Assembly (NCBI GenBank): GCA_965656185.1
Contig: CBFHJH010000011.1
Span: 1 to 64,000, forward strand
Length of the DNA: 64,000 nt
Direction of reading: 5' to 3'
DNA from: Croceimicrobium sp965656185
GTDB lineage: Bacteria; Bacteroidota; Bacteroidia; Flavobacteriales; Schleiferiaceae
Position numbers and translations under genes: made by a program. A model generated the notes under the pieces. That model searched no databases. It saw only the letters and a program-made list of their open reading frames with translations, and was not told where the DNA came from. Shown here piece after piece: positions 15,628 through 23,594 of this stretch; position 1 is the first letter of the stretch, and each line of letters starts with the position of its first letter.

Positions 15628-15954
15628 ATGAGTAAGACGGATAAGACTTACAAGAGCCTTAGAGAATTTTACCCCTTTTATCTAAGTGAGCATCAGGATA
15701 AAGCCTGTAGAACCTTGCACTTTATCGGAACTGGCTTGGTTATTATATCTTTCCTTGCCTTTCTAATTAGTTTCAATTGGTGGTTTTTTATCGCTATTCC
15801 CTTTTTAGGTTATGGCTTTGCCTGGGTAGGGCATTTCTTTTTTGAGCAGAATAAACCGGCCACTTTTCAATATCCCCTTTACAGTTTAGCTAGTGATTTC
15901 ATCATGTTTTGGGATCTACTGCGCGGTAAGGAGCGCTTCGATCCTAAGGTTTAG
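15628..15954 (+). CDS. DUF962 / Mpo1-like membrane protein
   Basis: A 108-residue protein with the DUF962 signature: SLREFYPFYLSEHQDKACRTLHFIGTGL, two or three membrane segments, then HFFFEQNKPATFQYPLYS and a conserved DFIMFWDLLRG end. The yeast relative Mpo1 is a dioxygenase of 2-hydroxy fatty acids; whether bacterial members do the same is not known. A near-match promoter TACCTTAG ends 6 bases before the ATG. Confidence 0.85.
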   Translation: MSKTDKTYKSLREFYPFYLSEHQDKACRTLHFIGTGLVIISFLAFLISFNWWFFIAIPFLGYGFAWVGHFFFEQNKPATFQYPLYSLASDFIMFWDLLRGKERFDPKV

Positions 15955-16028
15955 GTTGGCAACTGAGCCGTTTATCGAGAAATACGGTAATTTCGTCGAG
16001 GACTAGGGACCGTTCGTCGTGACTGGTC

Positions 16029-16036
16029 TAAATTTG
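16029..16036 (+). promoter_or_regulatory. -7 promoter element for the LruC lipoprotein
   Basis: TAAATTTG, an exact TAnnTTTG match, 22 bases before the ATG. Confidence 0.55.
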
Positions 16037-16058
16037 GTATCACCAAAGACCCTCAATA

Positions 16059-18269
16059 ATGAAAGCCTTAAAATCTGTAGTATCTATCTTAAGTCTGAGC
16101 CTTCTATTTGTTGCTTGCGAAGAGGAGCAAAACGAAGTAAGCGGTCCGAACGCCTACAACCAGGAACAATCGACCTTTGATCTTAACGTACCGAATAACT
16201 TTAATTACGGCACTACCGAAGAGGTGCAATTGCAGTTAAACTTGGAGCAAGCGCCGCAAACCGGTTCGTACCTGCTTAAAGTGTATGCGCAGCAGCCCTC
16301 GGCTATAGCACGCCCTTTGCACCAAGCTTTTATTTCGGCTAACAACCCCATCAATAGTAAAGTAGTACTTCCAGCGGGTTTGAGTCAGGTTTACTTGGTA
16401 CTACAAGCGCCCGACGGATCTAGTTTTTTAACCATATTACCGAAGAGCGCGACCTTAAACCACACTTTTTACAAAGCAAAGTATAAGGTCGATCCCGAAA
16501 GCAATGGCAGCCCCGATTGTGTTTCCGGTTGCGATAATACGCGCACCCACTCCGGGAACTGGACCGCCAATGAGGAAGATGAAGTTTACTGTGTAACCGG
16601 AAGCTATAACGGCAGCGGTGGTTTCTCGATCAAGAAAGAAGCGATCGTGCGACTATGCGGTAGTGGCACTATTCCCAATATTCAGATCAATAAAGGTCAG
16701 CTGCAAATTGTAAGTGGGGCCAATGTTACGGTAACTAACCTGAATCTGAACTCGGACAGCAAGAATAAATTGATCGTTCATCAAGGGGCTACTTTAACCA
16801 TTACCAATTGGTTTTCGCCCAATGCCGACGTTGAGAATTACGGTACGATGAACGTGGCGGCCCTGAGTATGAATAATGGCTGTGACCTGGAGAATTACGG
16901 GACCTTCTCAGTAACCTCTAACAATTACGCCACTTTTAATGGCGACGTAGAGAATCACGGTAGCTTTAGTGTAAGCGGTAATGCCAATATTAATAGCGGT
17001 AGTGATTTCAAGAATTACTGCCAATTGGATTTCCAAGGAAACTTGCAACAGAATGGCGATATCAAATGCTATTCTTATACTTCGGTGGCCCTGAAATGGA
17101 CCATTAATAGCGGAGCGGAATTAGAGCTGAAAGACGGGGCTATGGCGGTATGTGAAGACCTGACCTTGAATGGAACCATCGAAGGCAAAGGGAGCACGAA
17201 CTTGTTTAAAGTTAGCGATCGCACCGATGTGAATTGGGGTGGACAGATCAAGAAGAACTTAGAATTCTGTGACCTCAACGGGATTGAGAATATGCCCAAT
17301 AGTAATTCGATCCGCAATGGAGCTGTACAGGCTTGTAATGTGGTTATTCCCACCAGCGCTTGTAATAGCGAAGGTAATGGTCAGCCGCAGGTAGTAGATA
17401 CCGACAATGACGGGGTGGCGGATGAGTTGGATGCCTATCCCAACGATCCTGCTAAAGCAGGCGATTCATATTATCCGGCCGAGAATCAGTACGGAACCTT
17501 GGCCTACGAAGACCTATGGCCGGCCTATGGCGACTATGACTTTAACGATCTAGTGGTAGACTACCGTTACCATCAGGTTTTGAATGCAACTAACGATGTG
17601 GTTACCTTTAATATGAATGTAGTTACTCGTGCGATCGGCGGTGGGGCGAAGAATGGTTTTGCCTTAGAGCTTGATCTGGCTCCGGCTAATGTAGCTTCGG
17701 TAAGCGGTACGCGTTATTTCGAGAATATCATTAGCAACGCCGCCAATGGTACCGAAAGTGGTCAGGCAAAGACCAATATCATCATTTACGATAATGCTTC
17801 CGAGTTGTTCGAGAATACTACTGGATTCGCCTTCGTAAATACGGTGAGTAGCGAAGCGAAATTGGATTACGATACCGCTTTGATCAGTATTAACTTCAGT
17901 CAGCCTCAAGATCCTAGTAATTTAGGTACGGCACCTTATAATCCTTACATCTTTGTGGATCAGACCCGCGGTAGGGAAGTGCATTTGCCTGGGCAAGCGC
18001 CTTCGAGTTTAGCCAACGCCAACCTCTTTGGTAGCGGTGATGACAATACCAACCCCGCTGATGCGAATAGCACTTATAAGAGCAACACTAATCTACCTTG
18101 GGCCTTGCACTTGGTGAACGGCTTCGATTACCCCGAAGAGGAGACCGATATTTCTGAAGCTTATAACTATTTCAGCGTTTGGGCTCAGTCGGGTGGAGCG
18201 AGTTATGAAACCTGGTACGATGACCTGCCGGGTTATATAGACGGCAGCGATCTGTATTCTGGACAATAG
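16059..18269 (+). CDS. LruC-domain surface lipoprotein
   Basis: A 736-residue lipoprotein: signal MKALKSVVSI..., lipobox LFVAC with Cys20 followed by EEEQ, a pattern compatible with surface export. Residues about 150-425 are Asn/Gly-rich; within them four ~20-residue repeats (DVENYGT, DLENYGT, DVENHGS, DFKNYCQ) suggest a beta-solenoid. A thrombospondin-3 type calcium loop DTDNDGVADELDAYPNDP is near 447. The C-terminal ~270 residues are the LruC domain with hallmark GDYDFNDLVVDYRY. Function of LruC proteins is not established; surface binding is inferred. A strong terminator follows. Confidence 0.92.
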   Translation: MKALKSVVSILSLSLLFVACEEEQNEVSGPNAYNQEQSTFDLNVPNNFNYGTTEEVQLQLNLEQAPQTGSYLLKVYAQQPSAIARPLHQAFISANNPINSKVVLPAGLSQVYLVLQAPDGSSFLTILPKSATLNHTFYKAKYKVDPESNGSPDCVSGCDNTRTHSGNWTANEEDEVYCVTGSYNGSGGFSIKKEAIVRLCGSGTIPNIQINKGQLQIVSGANVTVTNLNLNSDSKNKLIVHQGATLTITNWFSPNADVENYGTMNVAALSMNNGCDLENYGTFSVTSNNYATFNGDVENHGSFSVSGNANINSGSDFKNYCQLDFQGNLQQNGDIKCYSYTSVALKWTINSGAELELKDGAMAVCEDLTLNGTIEGKGSTNLFKVSDRTDVNWGGQIKKNLEFCDLNGIENMPNSNSIRNGAVQACNVVIPTSACNSEGNGQPQVVDTDNDGVADELDAYPNDPAKAGDSYYPAENQYGTLAYEDLWPAYGDYDFNDLVVDYRYHQVLNATNDVVTFNMNVVTRAIGGGAKNGFALELDLAPANVASVSGTRYFENIISNAANGTESGQAKTNIIIYDNASELFENTTGFAFVNTVSSEAKLDYDTALISINFSQPQDPSNLGTAPYNPYIFVDQTRGREVHLPGQAPSSLANANLFGSGDDNTNPADANSTYKSNTNLPWALHLVNGFDYPEEETDISEAYNYFSVWAQSGGASYETWYDDLPGYIDGSDLYSGQ
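16827..17050 (+). repeat. four 57-60 base coding repeats (solenoid) in the LruC lipoprotein
   Basis: Repeat units begin at about 16827, 16884, 16944 and 17004, each coding (D)x(E/K)N(Y/H)G-like turns spaced by 19-20 residues. DNA copies have diverged but the protein pattern is clear. Confidence 0.75.
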
Positions 18270-18278
18270 TATTTTAAG

Positions 18279-18308
18279 AACCCTCGCCAAGCGAGGGTTT
18301 TCTTTTTT
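18279..18308 (+). terminator. terminator between LruC lipoprotein and the convergent exported protein gene
   Basis: AACCCTCGC (18279-18287) pairs with GCGAGGGTT (18291-18299) around a CAA loop, followed by TTTCTTTTTT. It lies at the 3' ends of both convergent genes. Confidence 0.8.
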
Positions 18309-19500
18309 AAGGAAATAGTTGGGCCTCTGTTTCTACTTCTTTGATCCAGAAGCTGAGTTCGTCTTCTTGCTCCTCGGGGCAGAAGTATTTGGCACCATTT
18401 ATAAACTGGCTTATTTGATCGCGCCACCAAGGGTCAGTAACATCACGCCCCAACATTTTGGGTAAGGTCATTACTCTTACAGCTGTGGCCAGGTAGTATC
18501 GAGCGAGATTCTTTCTAAGGATCGGGTCATCAATGGGATATTCATCTTCCATCTCATCGATATCGAGTCGCTTCAAGTATTTTAATTTGAGCTTATACTC
18601 TTCGTCTTCGCTCTGATCCAAGTACACGGCGTACTTGCGTAGGCCTTTCCAGACCAGACTCAAACGATCGCCATTATCAAATTGAAAATAGAAGTCACTT
18701 TCTCCGTCGGGATAAACGTTAAAGACATTACGCACGCCGAAATTATAGTCGAAACTCCCCATGCCAGGCGCACCGCCTACTATGTCTGCCTCCCGAGCGG
18801 TTACCGCGTTAATGCGGTCATTGAATTCGCCGGTAAATAGGCCGTAATGATTCGCTCGCATTTTCCCTTTTTTGGGATAGCCCATGGCAATTTCGCCTTG
18901 GAAGATATAGGAGGGATCGGCAAATTGGATGGTACCCCTACCATAGCCGCCACCTTGGTTTTCATCGTAATGGTATTTGAACTTTTGGGCCGATTCACGG
19001 TAGGCGCTGGAAACGTCTGGAAAAATTTTATCGATTAGGTCCATAGCCATTAAGCCAAGCTCTACGGCCGAAACTACCGCCGAACCGAGTTCCGCCAGGT
19101 CTTCTTCATTGATATCATTGAGAAGTCCTGGATCGGAGCCATTTCCGGTGGCGGTATTTCCTCCGTTGGCATTAGCAGAGGAGCCTCCTGCTCCAGCCTT
19201 GGCGCCAAAACGAGGTCTTTCACCCAGTAGCTCCGGACAGCAATTATTAGGTGCCATGTAGCGAATGTTGCTTTTCACGGCATTGATCATGCGTCGGTAT
19301 TTCGCAATATCCTCTGGTTTTACCGCGTATTGACAACCGCATAGATAGAGAGCCAAAGTGGCGCATTGACTGCAGGCCTGCACATTGGTCTTCATGTTAT
19401 TGTAGCGGTTGGCGCGGGGGTCATTGGAGCATTGTCCTTGACTATTTTGATGGATGAATACTAAAGCAAGAAAAAGGGTGAATACTCGGATGGATTTCAT
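18307..19500 (-). CDS. exported protein of unknown function
   Basis: A 397-residue protein with a signal peptide (MKSIRVFTLFLALVFIHQNSQGQ). The N-terminal third is Cys-rich (ACSQCATLALYLCGCQY, then NNCCPEL), followed by a Gly/Asn/Ala-rich linker and a Tyr/Asp-rich C-terminal domain. I recognise no family. The Cys pairs may form disulfides in the periplasm or outside. Single-gene unit, convergent with the LruC lipoprotein. Confidence 0.7.
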   Translation of the reverse strand: MKSIRVFTLFLALVFIHQNSQGQCSNDPRANRYNNMKTNVQACSQCATLALYLCGCQYAVKPEDIAKYRRMINAVKSNIRYMAPNNCCPELLGERPRFGAKAGAGGSSANANGGNTATGNGSDPGLLNDINEEDLAELGSAVVSAVELGLMAMDLIDKIFPDVSSAYRESAQKFKYHYDENQGGGYGRGTIQFADPSYIFQGEIAMGYPKKGKMRANHYGLFTGEFNDRINAVTAREADIVGGAPGMGSFDYNFGVRNVFNVYPDGESDFYFQFDNGDRLSLVWKGLRKYAVYLDQSEDEEYKLKLKYLKRLDIDEMEDEYPIDDPILRKNLARYYLATAVRVMTLPKMLGRDVTDPWWRDQISQFINGAKYFCPEEQEDELSFWIKEVETEAQLFP

Positions 19501-19577
19501 GGCTGATGGATTAAATCAAGGCTTAATTTACTGATTTTCATCAATCCCCTGGTTTCCCTCGTTTTAAGGAAGGCATT

Positions 19578-19605
19578 AAAAAAGCCCCGACCTTAAAGTC
19601 GGGGC
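19578..19605 (-). terminator. terminator of the acyl-CoA dehydrogenase gene
   Basis: GCCCCGAC (19584-19591) pairs with GTCGGGGC (19598-19605); on the minus strand it is followed by TTTTTTAAT. Confidence 0.85.
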
Positions 19606-19628
19606 TCCCTATAACTTAAGCTATTTAA

Positions 19629-20807
19629 CTATTTAAAAGCCTGAATTCCAGTAATGTCTGCTCCAGTGATAAGCAGGTGGATATCATGGGTTCCTTCGTA
19701 GGTTACTACCGATTCGAGGTTCATCATATGGCGCATAATGGAGTACTCGCCCGTGATTCCCATGCCACCAAGGATCTGACGCGCTTCGCGTGCGATCTTA
19801 AGCGCGATCTCCACGCTATTTCGTTTGGCCATAGAAATTTGAGCGGTGGTAGCCTTGCCTTCATTTTTAAGGGTTCCCAAGCGCCAAACCATAAGCTGTC
19901 CTTTAGTGATCTCGGTGATCATTTCAGCCAATTTCTTTTGTTGCAATTGGAAGCCGGCAATCGGTCTGTCGAACTGAATGCGTTCTTTGGCATAGCGTAG
20001 GGCAGTGTCGTAGCAGTCCATCGCGGCGCCTAAGGCACCCCAGGCGATACCGTAACGCGCACTGTCTAGGCAGCTTAAGGGTGCGCCTAAACCGCTGCGA
20101 CCCGGTAAAAGATTTTCTTTGGGGACTTTCACATCTTCGAAGACCAATTCGCCAGTAGCACTAGCTCTTAAGCTCCATTTATTGTGCGTTTCCGGGGTGC
20201 TGAAACCTTCCATACCCCGCTCTACGATCAGACCGTGGATCCGGCCTTCTTCGTTTTTAGCCCAAACCACGGCAACATCGCAGAAAGGTGCATTGCTGAT
20301 CCATAATTTGGCGCCATTCAGTAGGTAATGATCGCCCATATCTTTGTAATTGGTGATCATACCGCCCGGGTTGGATCCGAAACTTGGCTCGGTAAGGCCA
20401 AATGAACCTAAGAATTCGCCCGAAGCGAGTTTAGGTAAGAACTTTTGTTTTTGTTCTTCGCTTCCGTAGGCGAAGATCGGGTACATTACCAAGGAGGACT
20501 GCACCGAACAGGTAGAGCGCACACCCGAATCGCCACGCTCGATCTCTTGCATCATTAGGCCATAAGAGATCTGGTCTAAACCAGCGCCGCCATATTCCTG
20601 AGGGATATAGGGACCAAAGGCGCCTACTTCGGCCAAGCCTTTTATCAATTGCTCGGGAAAAGCTGCTCTTTGTGCATAATCTTCGATGATCGGACTTACT
20701 TCTTTTTTCACCCAATCGCGGGTGGCATTGCGCACTAATTTGTGCTCTTCGCTTAGTAAATCGTCAATGTTATAGTAGTCTGGTGCTTCGAATAAATCAG
20801 TCGCCAT
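19629..20807 (-). CDS. acyl-CoA dehydrogenase, glutaryl-CoA dehydrogenase-like
   Basis: An FAD-dependent acyl-CoA dehydrogenase of 392 residues. The base E371 in TYEGTHDIH and the arginine R97 in GVRSTCSVQSSLVMYP match the catalytic Glu370 and substrate Arg94 of human glutaryl-CoA dehydrogenase, so oxidation and decarboxylation of glutaryl-CoA to crotonyl-CoA (lysine/tryptophan breakdown) is the best guess. I start at MATDLFE: a TACATTTG promoter lies 15 bases before it; a start 6 codons upstream would leave almost no leader. Confidence 0.9.
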   Translation of the reverse strand: MATDLFEAPDYYNIDDLLSEEHKLVRNATRDWVKKEVSPIIEDYAQRAAFPEQLIKGLAEVGAFGPYIPQEYGGAGLDQISYGLMMQEIERGDSGVRSTCSVQSSLVMYPIFAYGSEEQKQKFLPKLASGEFLGSFGLTEPSFGSNPGGMITNYKDMGDHYLLNGAKLWISNAPFCDVAVVWAKNEEGRIHGLIVERGMEGFSTPETHNKWSLRASATGELVFEDVKVPKENLLPGRSGLGAPLSCLDSARYGIAWGALGAAMDCYDTALRYAKERIQFDRPIAGFQLQQKKLAEMITEITKGQLMVWRLGTLKNEGKATTAQISMAKRNSVEIALKIAREARQILGGMGITGEYSIMRHMMNLESVVTYEGTHDIHLLITGADITGIQAFK

Positions 20808-20822
20808 GTGATCAATTTTCAG

Positions 20823-20830
20823 CAAATGTA
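20823..20830 (-). promoter_or_regulatory. -7 promoter element for the acyl-CoA dehydrogenase
   Basis: The minus strand reads TACATTTG, 15 bases before the chosen ATG. A mirror-image near match TACATTTA (20853-20860) on the plus strand may serve the divergent gene at 20881. Confidence 0.6.
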
Positions 20831-20880
20831 GTTAACCAAAGAGTGTTTATGCTACATTTAAAGCTCAAAATACCCTTAAT

Positions 20881-21684
20881 ATGAAGAAAAAATACCTCTA
20901 TTTTTTGAGTACCGCATTGGTGGTTTTTATGGCACAAGATGCCTTTACTAACAGCGGTGGATCGCCGGCTGGCAACAGTGGATCTCCTGCATCCAATGGC
21001 AATACCTGCGGCAGAGCCGGTTGTCATGGTGGAGCCAGCCAAAGCTCGCAGAACATTACAATTACCACTGATATTCCGGCAGCGGGTTTCATGGAAGATT
21101 CCGTTTACACGATCGATATTACCGCCAATACAGGTGGTGCCAGTAGCAATCGCATGGGCTTTATGGCTAGTGTAGAGTCGAGTACCGGTCACACCGGAGG
21201 TATTCAGATCACCGATGCCTCTCGCACCAAGAAAGCGGGTTCCTATATTACCCATACCTTTTCGGGAATTAGTGGCAGTGCCGGTGAGAACGCTTGGTCT
21301 TTCGACTGGGATGCGGCTCAGTCGCCCGATCAAAGTACGGTTTACGTAGCGGTGAATTTTTCCAATAATAATGGTACCACTTCGGGGGACGCGATCGTTA
21401 CGGAGAGTTTGATCCTAAATAAAGCATCGGGCATCGGTTTAGAAGAAGTCAGTACCGCTCGATTAAGCGCTTATCCAAGTCCAGCCCAAGCTCAGCTTAC
21501 CGTGGCTGCTAATGAACTAGAGGCTCCTTATCGCATTTACGATTTGCAAGGCAAAGTGGTTAAAGAGTTTAGTGCAGTAGCTAGTGAAGGCAAGCACTGG
21601 TATTTCGATGTGGCCGATCTGCAAGAAGGGATCTACCTCTTTAAAGATTCTGCCGGTCGACTGGTTCGCTTCGCCAAGAACTAG
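20881..21684 (+). CDS. exported protein with Reeler/choice-of-anchor V-like domain and type IX secretion tail
   Basis: A 267-residue protein with a signal peptide, then a Gly/Ser-rich segment leading into TCGRAGCHGG (C43, C48, H49), which resembles the CxxCHGG motif of choice-of-anchor V (Reeler-like) proteins but with four residues between the cysteines. An all-beta domain follows (about 55-185). The last ~80 residues (LSAYPSPAQAQLTV ... LQEGIYLFKD) are a type A sorting domain for the type IX secretion system, so it should be exposed on or released from the cell surface. Confidence 0.85.
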   Translation: MKKKYLYFLSTALVVFMAQDAFTNSGGSPAGNSGSPASNGNTCGRAGCHGGASQSSQNITITTDIPAAGFMEDSVYTIDITANTGGASSNRMGFMASVESSTGHTGGIQITDASRTKKAGSYITHTFSGISGSAGENAWSFDWDAAQSPDQSTVYVAVNFSNNNGTTSGDAIVTESLILNKASGIGLEEVSTARLSAYPSPAQAQLTVAANELEAPYRIYDLQGKVVKEFSAVASEGKHWYFDVADLQEGIYLFKDSAGRLVRFAKN

Positions 21685-21687
21685 TGG

Positions 21688-21695
21688 TATCTTTG
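21688..21695 (+). promoter_or_regulatory. promoter element for the DUF4271-hemD unit
   Basis: TATCTTTG ends 4 bases before the GTG start codon at 21700. It begins 3 bases after the upstream stop codon. Confidence 0.6.
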
Positions 21696-21699
21696 GGGC

Positions 21700-22350
21700 G
21701 TGGAAACTGAAGTATTGTCTCGTCCCACAGATTGGGTGATCATAATAGCATTAATAGGCGCCGTGCTCTTGGTGTGGATACGTTCGTTCGATGTCAAGAG
21801 GATGGCGCTTTTTGTTTCTTTTCCCTGGCAAGCCGCGGGAGGAGACTTTCCCTTGGAGTTTAATGCGGACCATCTCAATCATCGCGCCGACCGCTTTTTA
21901 CTGATCTTAGCTTGGCTCTTAAGCCCTTTGCTCATTTTAGCCTTGCGCATCCCTTTTGGTGAAGAGGTGCTGCGGTACTACAGTTGGGCCGATTACCTCA
22001 GGGTATTGTTGTTGGCGGGGATGTATATCCTCTTTAAGCTCTTTATGGCGAGTGCGATTGGCTTCGTGTTTCAGGTGCAGGAGGCTTTGGTGCAAGGGCA
22101 GAACTTTTCTTTGGCCTATTTCAGTTGGTTAGGGGTTATGGGTGCCTTTGCTTCGATCTTTGTTTATTTCTCTGATTACCCTCTAATTGGCTCATATTTG
22201 CTCTGGGCCTTCGTTGCCATCGGATTGCTTTGGGCTTTTATCCGTACTATTCTTTTTAGCTTTAGTCTTCAGTTAGAAACTAGCTATATTATTTTATACC
22301 TTTGCGCGCTTGAAATAATCCCCTTGGGTTATCTCTTCCTCCTAAGTTAA
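21700..22350 (+). CDS. DUF4271 integral membrane protein
   Basis: A 216-residue protein with about six membrane segments and the DUF4271 arrangement found only in Bacteroidota, where it regularly precedes hemD. It begins at a GTG (METEVL), supported by the promoter placed 4 bases upstream. A Phe/Pro-rich periplasmic or cytoplasmic loop lies at FPWQAAGGDFPLEFNADHL-like sequence. Function unknown. Confidence 0.85.
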   Translation: METEVLSRPTDWVIIIALIGAVLLVWIRSFDVKRMALFVSFPWQAAGGDFPLEFNADHLNHRADRFLLILAWLLSPLLILALRIPFGEEVLRYYSWADYLRVLLLAGMYILFKLFMASAIGFVFQVQEALVQGQNFSLAYFSWLGVMGAFASIFVYFSDYPLIGSYLLWAFVAIGLLWAFIRTILFSFSLQLETSYIILYLCALEIIPLGYLFLLS

Positions 22351-22370
22351 GGAATTGATTTTCAGGGAAA

Positions 22371-23135
22371 ATGCAAAAAAAAGCTGAAGTGAAGGTAAAG
22401 TCTATTCTTGTGTCGCAGCCTGAGCCGCAAACCGAAAACTCACCGTATTTCGACCTTGCGACCAAATATAAGTTGAAGGTAGATTTTATTCCTTTCATAC
22501 ATGTGGAGGGGGTAGATGTTGCTGACGTGCGCAAACAAAAGATCAATCTCGCTAATCACAGCGCGGTGATCTTAACCAGCCGTAATGCGGTGGATCATTA
22601 CTTCCGTATTGCGGAGGAAATGCGCTTTACCGTTCCTAATGACATGAAGTACTTCTGTACTTCGGAGGCGATCGCTTATTACTTGCAGAAATACGTAGTG
22701 TATCGTAAGCGCAAGATCTATTACGGTAAGAACCGTTTTAATGATCTTTTGCCTTTGTTCAAAAAGCATAAGGACGAGAAATACTTATTGCCTACTTCCG
22801 ATATCCTAAAGCCGATCGTGCCCGATACCTTGGCCGAAGCGAAGGTAGATTATACGCGCGCCGTGTTATACAATACGGTAAGTAGCGATCTTTCGCATTT
22901 AGCCGACGTGAAGTACGATATCTTGGTCTTCTTTAGTCCAACCGGGATCAAGTCACTCTTCGAGAACTTCCCCAATTTTGAACAGGGCAATACCCAGATC
23001 GCTGGCTTTGGAACTACGACCCATCGCGCGATCGAGGAAGCGGGCTTAACCGTTAATATCAAAGCTCCTTCGCCCAAGTATCCATCCATGACCATGGCGA
23101 TCGAGGATTATATTAAGTCGCTTAATAAGAAGTAA
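22371..23135 (+). CDS. hemD: uroporphyrinogen-III synthase
   Basis: It closes and inverts ring D of hydroxymethylbilane to give uroporphyrinogen III in haem biosynthesis. The 254-residue sequence has the family's weak conservation: start KSILVSQPEP, VILTSRNAV, LPTSDI, ILVFFSPTGIKSL and IAGFGTTTHRAIEEAG. It follows DUF4271 by 20 bases and is ended by a strong hairpin before rnpA. Confidence 0.92.
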   Translation: MQKKAEVKVKSILVSQPEPQTENSPYFDLATKYKLKVDFIPFIHVEGVDVADVRKQKINLANHSAVILTSRNAVDHYFRIAEEMRFTVPNDMKYFCTSEAIAYYLQKYVVYRKRKIYYGKNRFNDLLPLFKKHKDEKYLLPTSDILKPIVPDTLAEAKVDYTRAVLYNTVSSDLSHLADVKYDILVFFSPTGIKSLFENFPNFEQGNTQIAGFGTTTHRAIEEAGLTVNIKAPSPKYPSMTMAIEDYIKSLNKK

Positions 23136-23154
23136 ACACCTTTTTTATACATTC

Positions 23155-23188
23155 AAGCCCTGGCCAAGCAATGGTCAGGGCTTTTTTT
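23155..23188 (+). terminator. hairpin terminator between hemD and rnpA
   Basis: AAGCCCTGGCCA (23155-23166) pairs with TGGTCAGGGCTT (23172-23183) with one G-T pair, followed by TTTTT up to 23188. The rnpA ATG begins at 23189. Confidence 0.85.
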
Positions 23189-23551
23189 ATGGATCAAAGT
23201 TTTAGCAAATCGGAAAGGCTCAAGAGTAATGAGCAGATAGCAACAGTCTTTAAAAAAGGCTCCAGTTGTAAGCAAGGCTTTTTGATTTTACGCTACGCGC
23301 CCAATACCTTGGAGCAAAACCGAATAGCCTTTAGTGTACCCAAACGTAGGGTCGCATCCGCCGCAAGGCGCAACCAAATAAAAAGACGCCTACGGGAAGT
23401 TTTTCGCCAGAATAAGGAAAGCCTGGAGGCTCTTTGGCCTGAGCAAAGGCAGGATTTAGTTTTGATCTATTTAGCAGCCGAAGCCCATAGTTTAGCCAAA
23501 ATGGAGTCTAATTATTTAAAACTATTGGCTAAGTTGGGCAATGCTCAATAA
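23189..23551 (+). CDS. rnpA: ribonuclease P protein component
   Basis: It assists the RNase P RNA in removing tRNA 5' leaders. The 120-residue protein has the family pattern: FSKSERLKS start, RIAFSVPKRRVASAARRNQIKRRLRE basic core and a helical end. The ATG follows directly on the hemD terminator T-run; a second ATG at 23171 lies inside the hairpin and would add six residues that do not fit the family. rpmH, its usual neighbour in many bacteria, is absent. Confidence 0.93.
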   Translation: MDQSFSKSERLKSNEQIATVFKKGSSCKQGFLILRYAPNTLEQNRIAFSVPKRRVASAARRNQIKRRLREVFRQNKESLEALWPEQRQDLVLIYLAAEAHSLAKMESNYLKLLAKLGNAQ

Positions 23552-23594
23552 ATGCAAGCGTTTTATCTAAATTAGCAGTCAATCCCTAGACTAG

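Noticed and set aside
23171..23188. Alternative rnpA start inside the hairpin
   Set aside because: It adds MVRAFF, which does not fit the family, and lies in the terminator stem.
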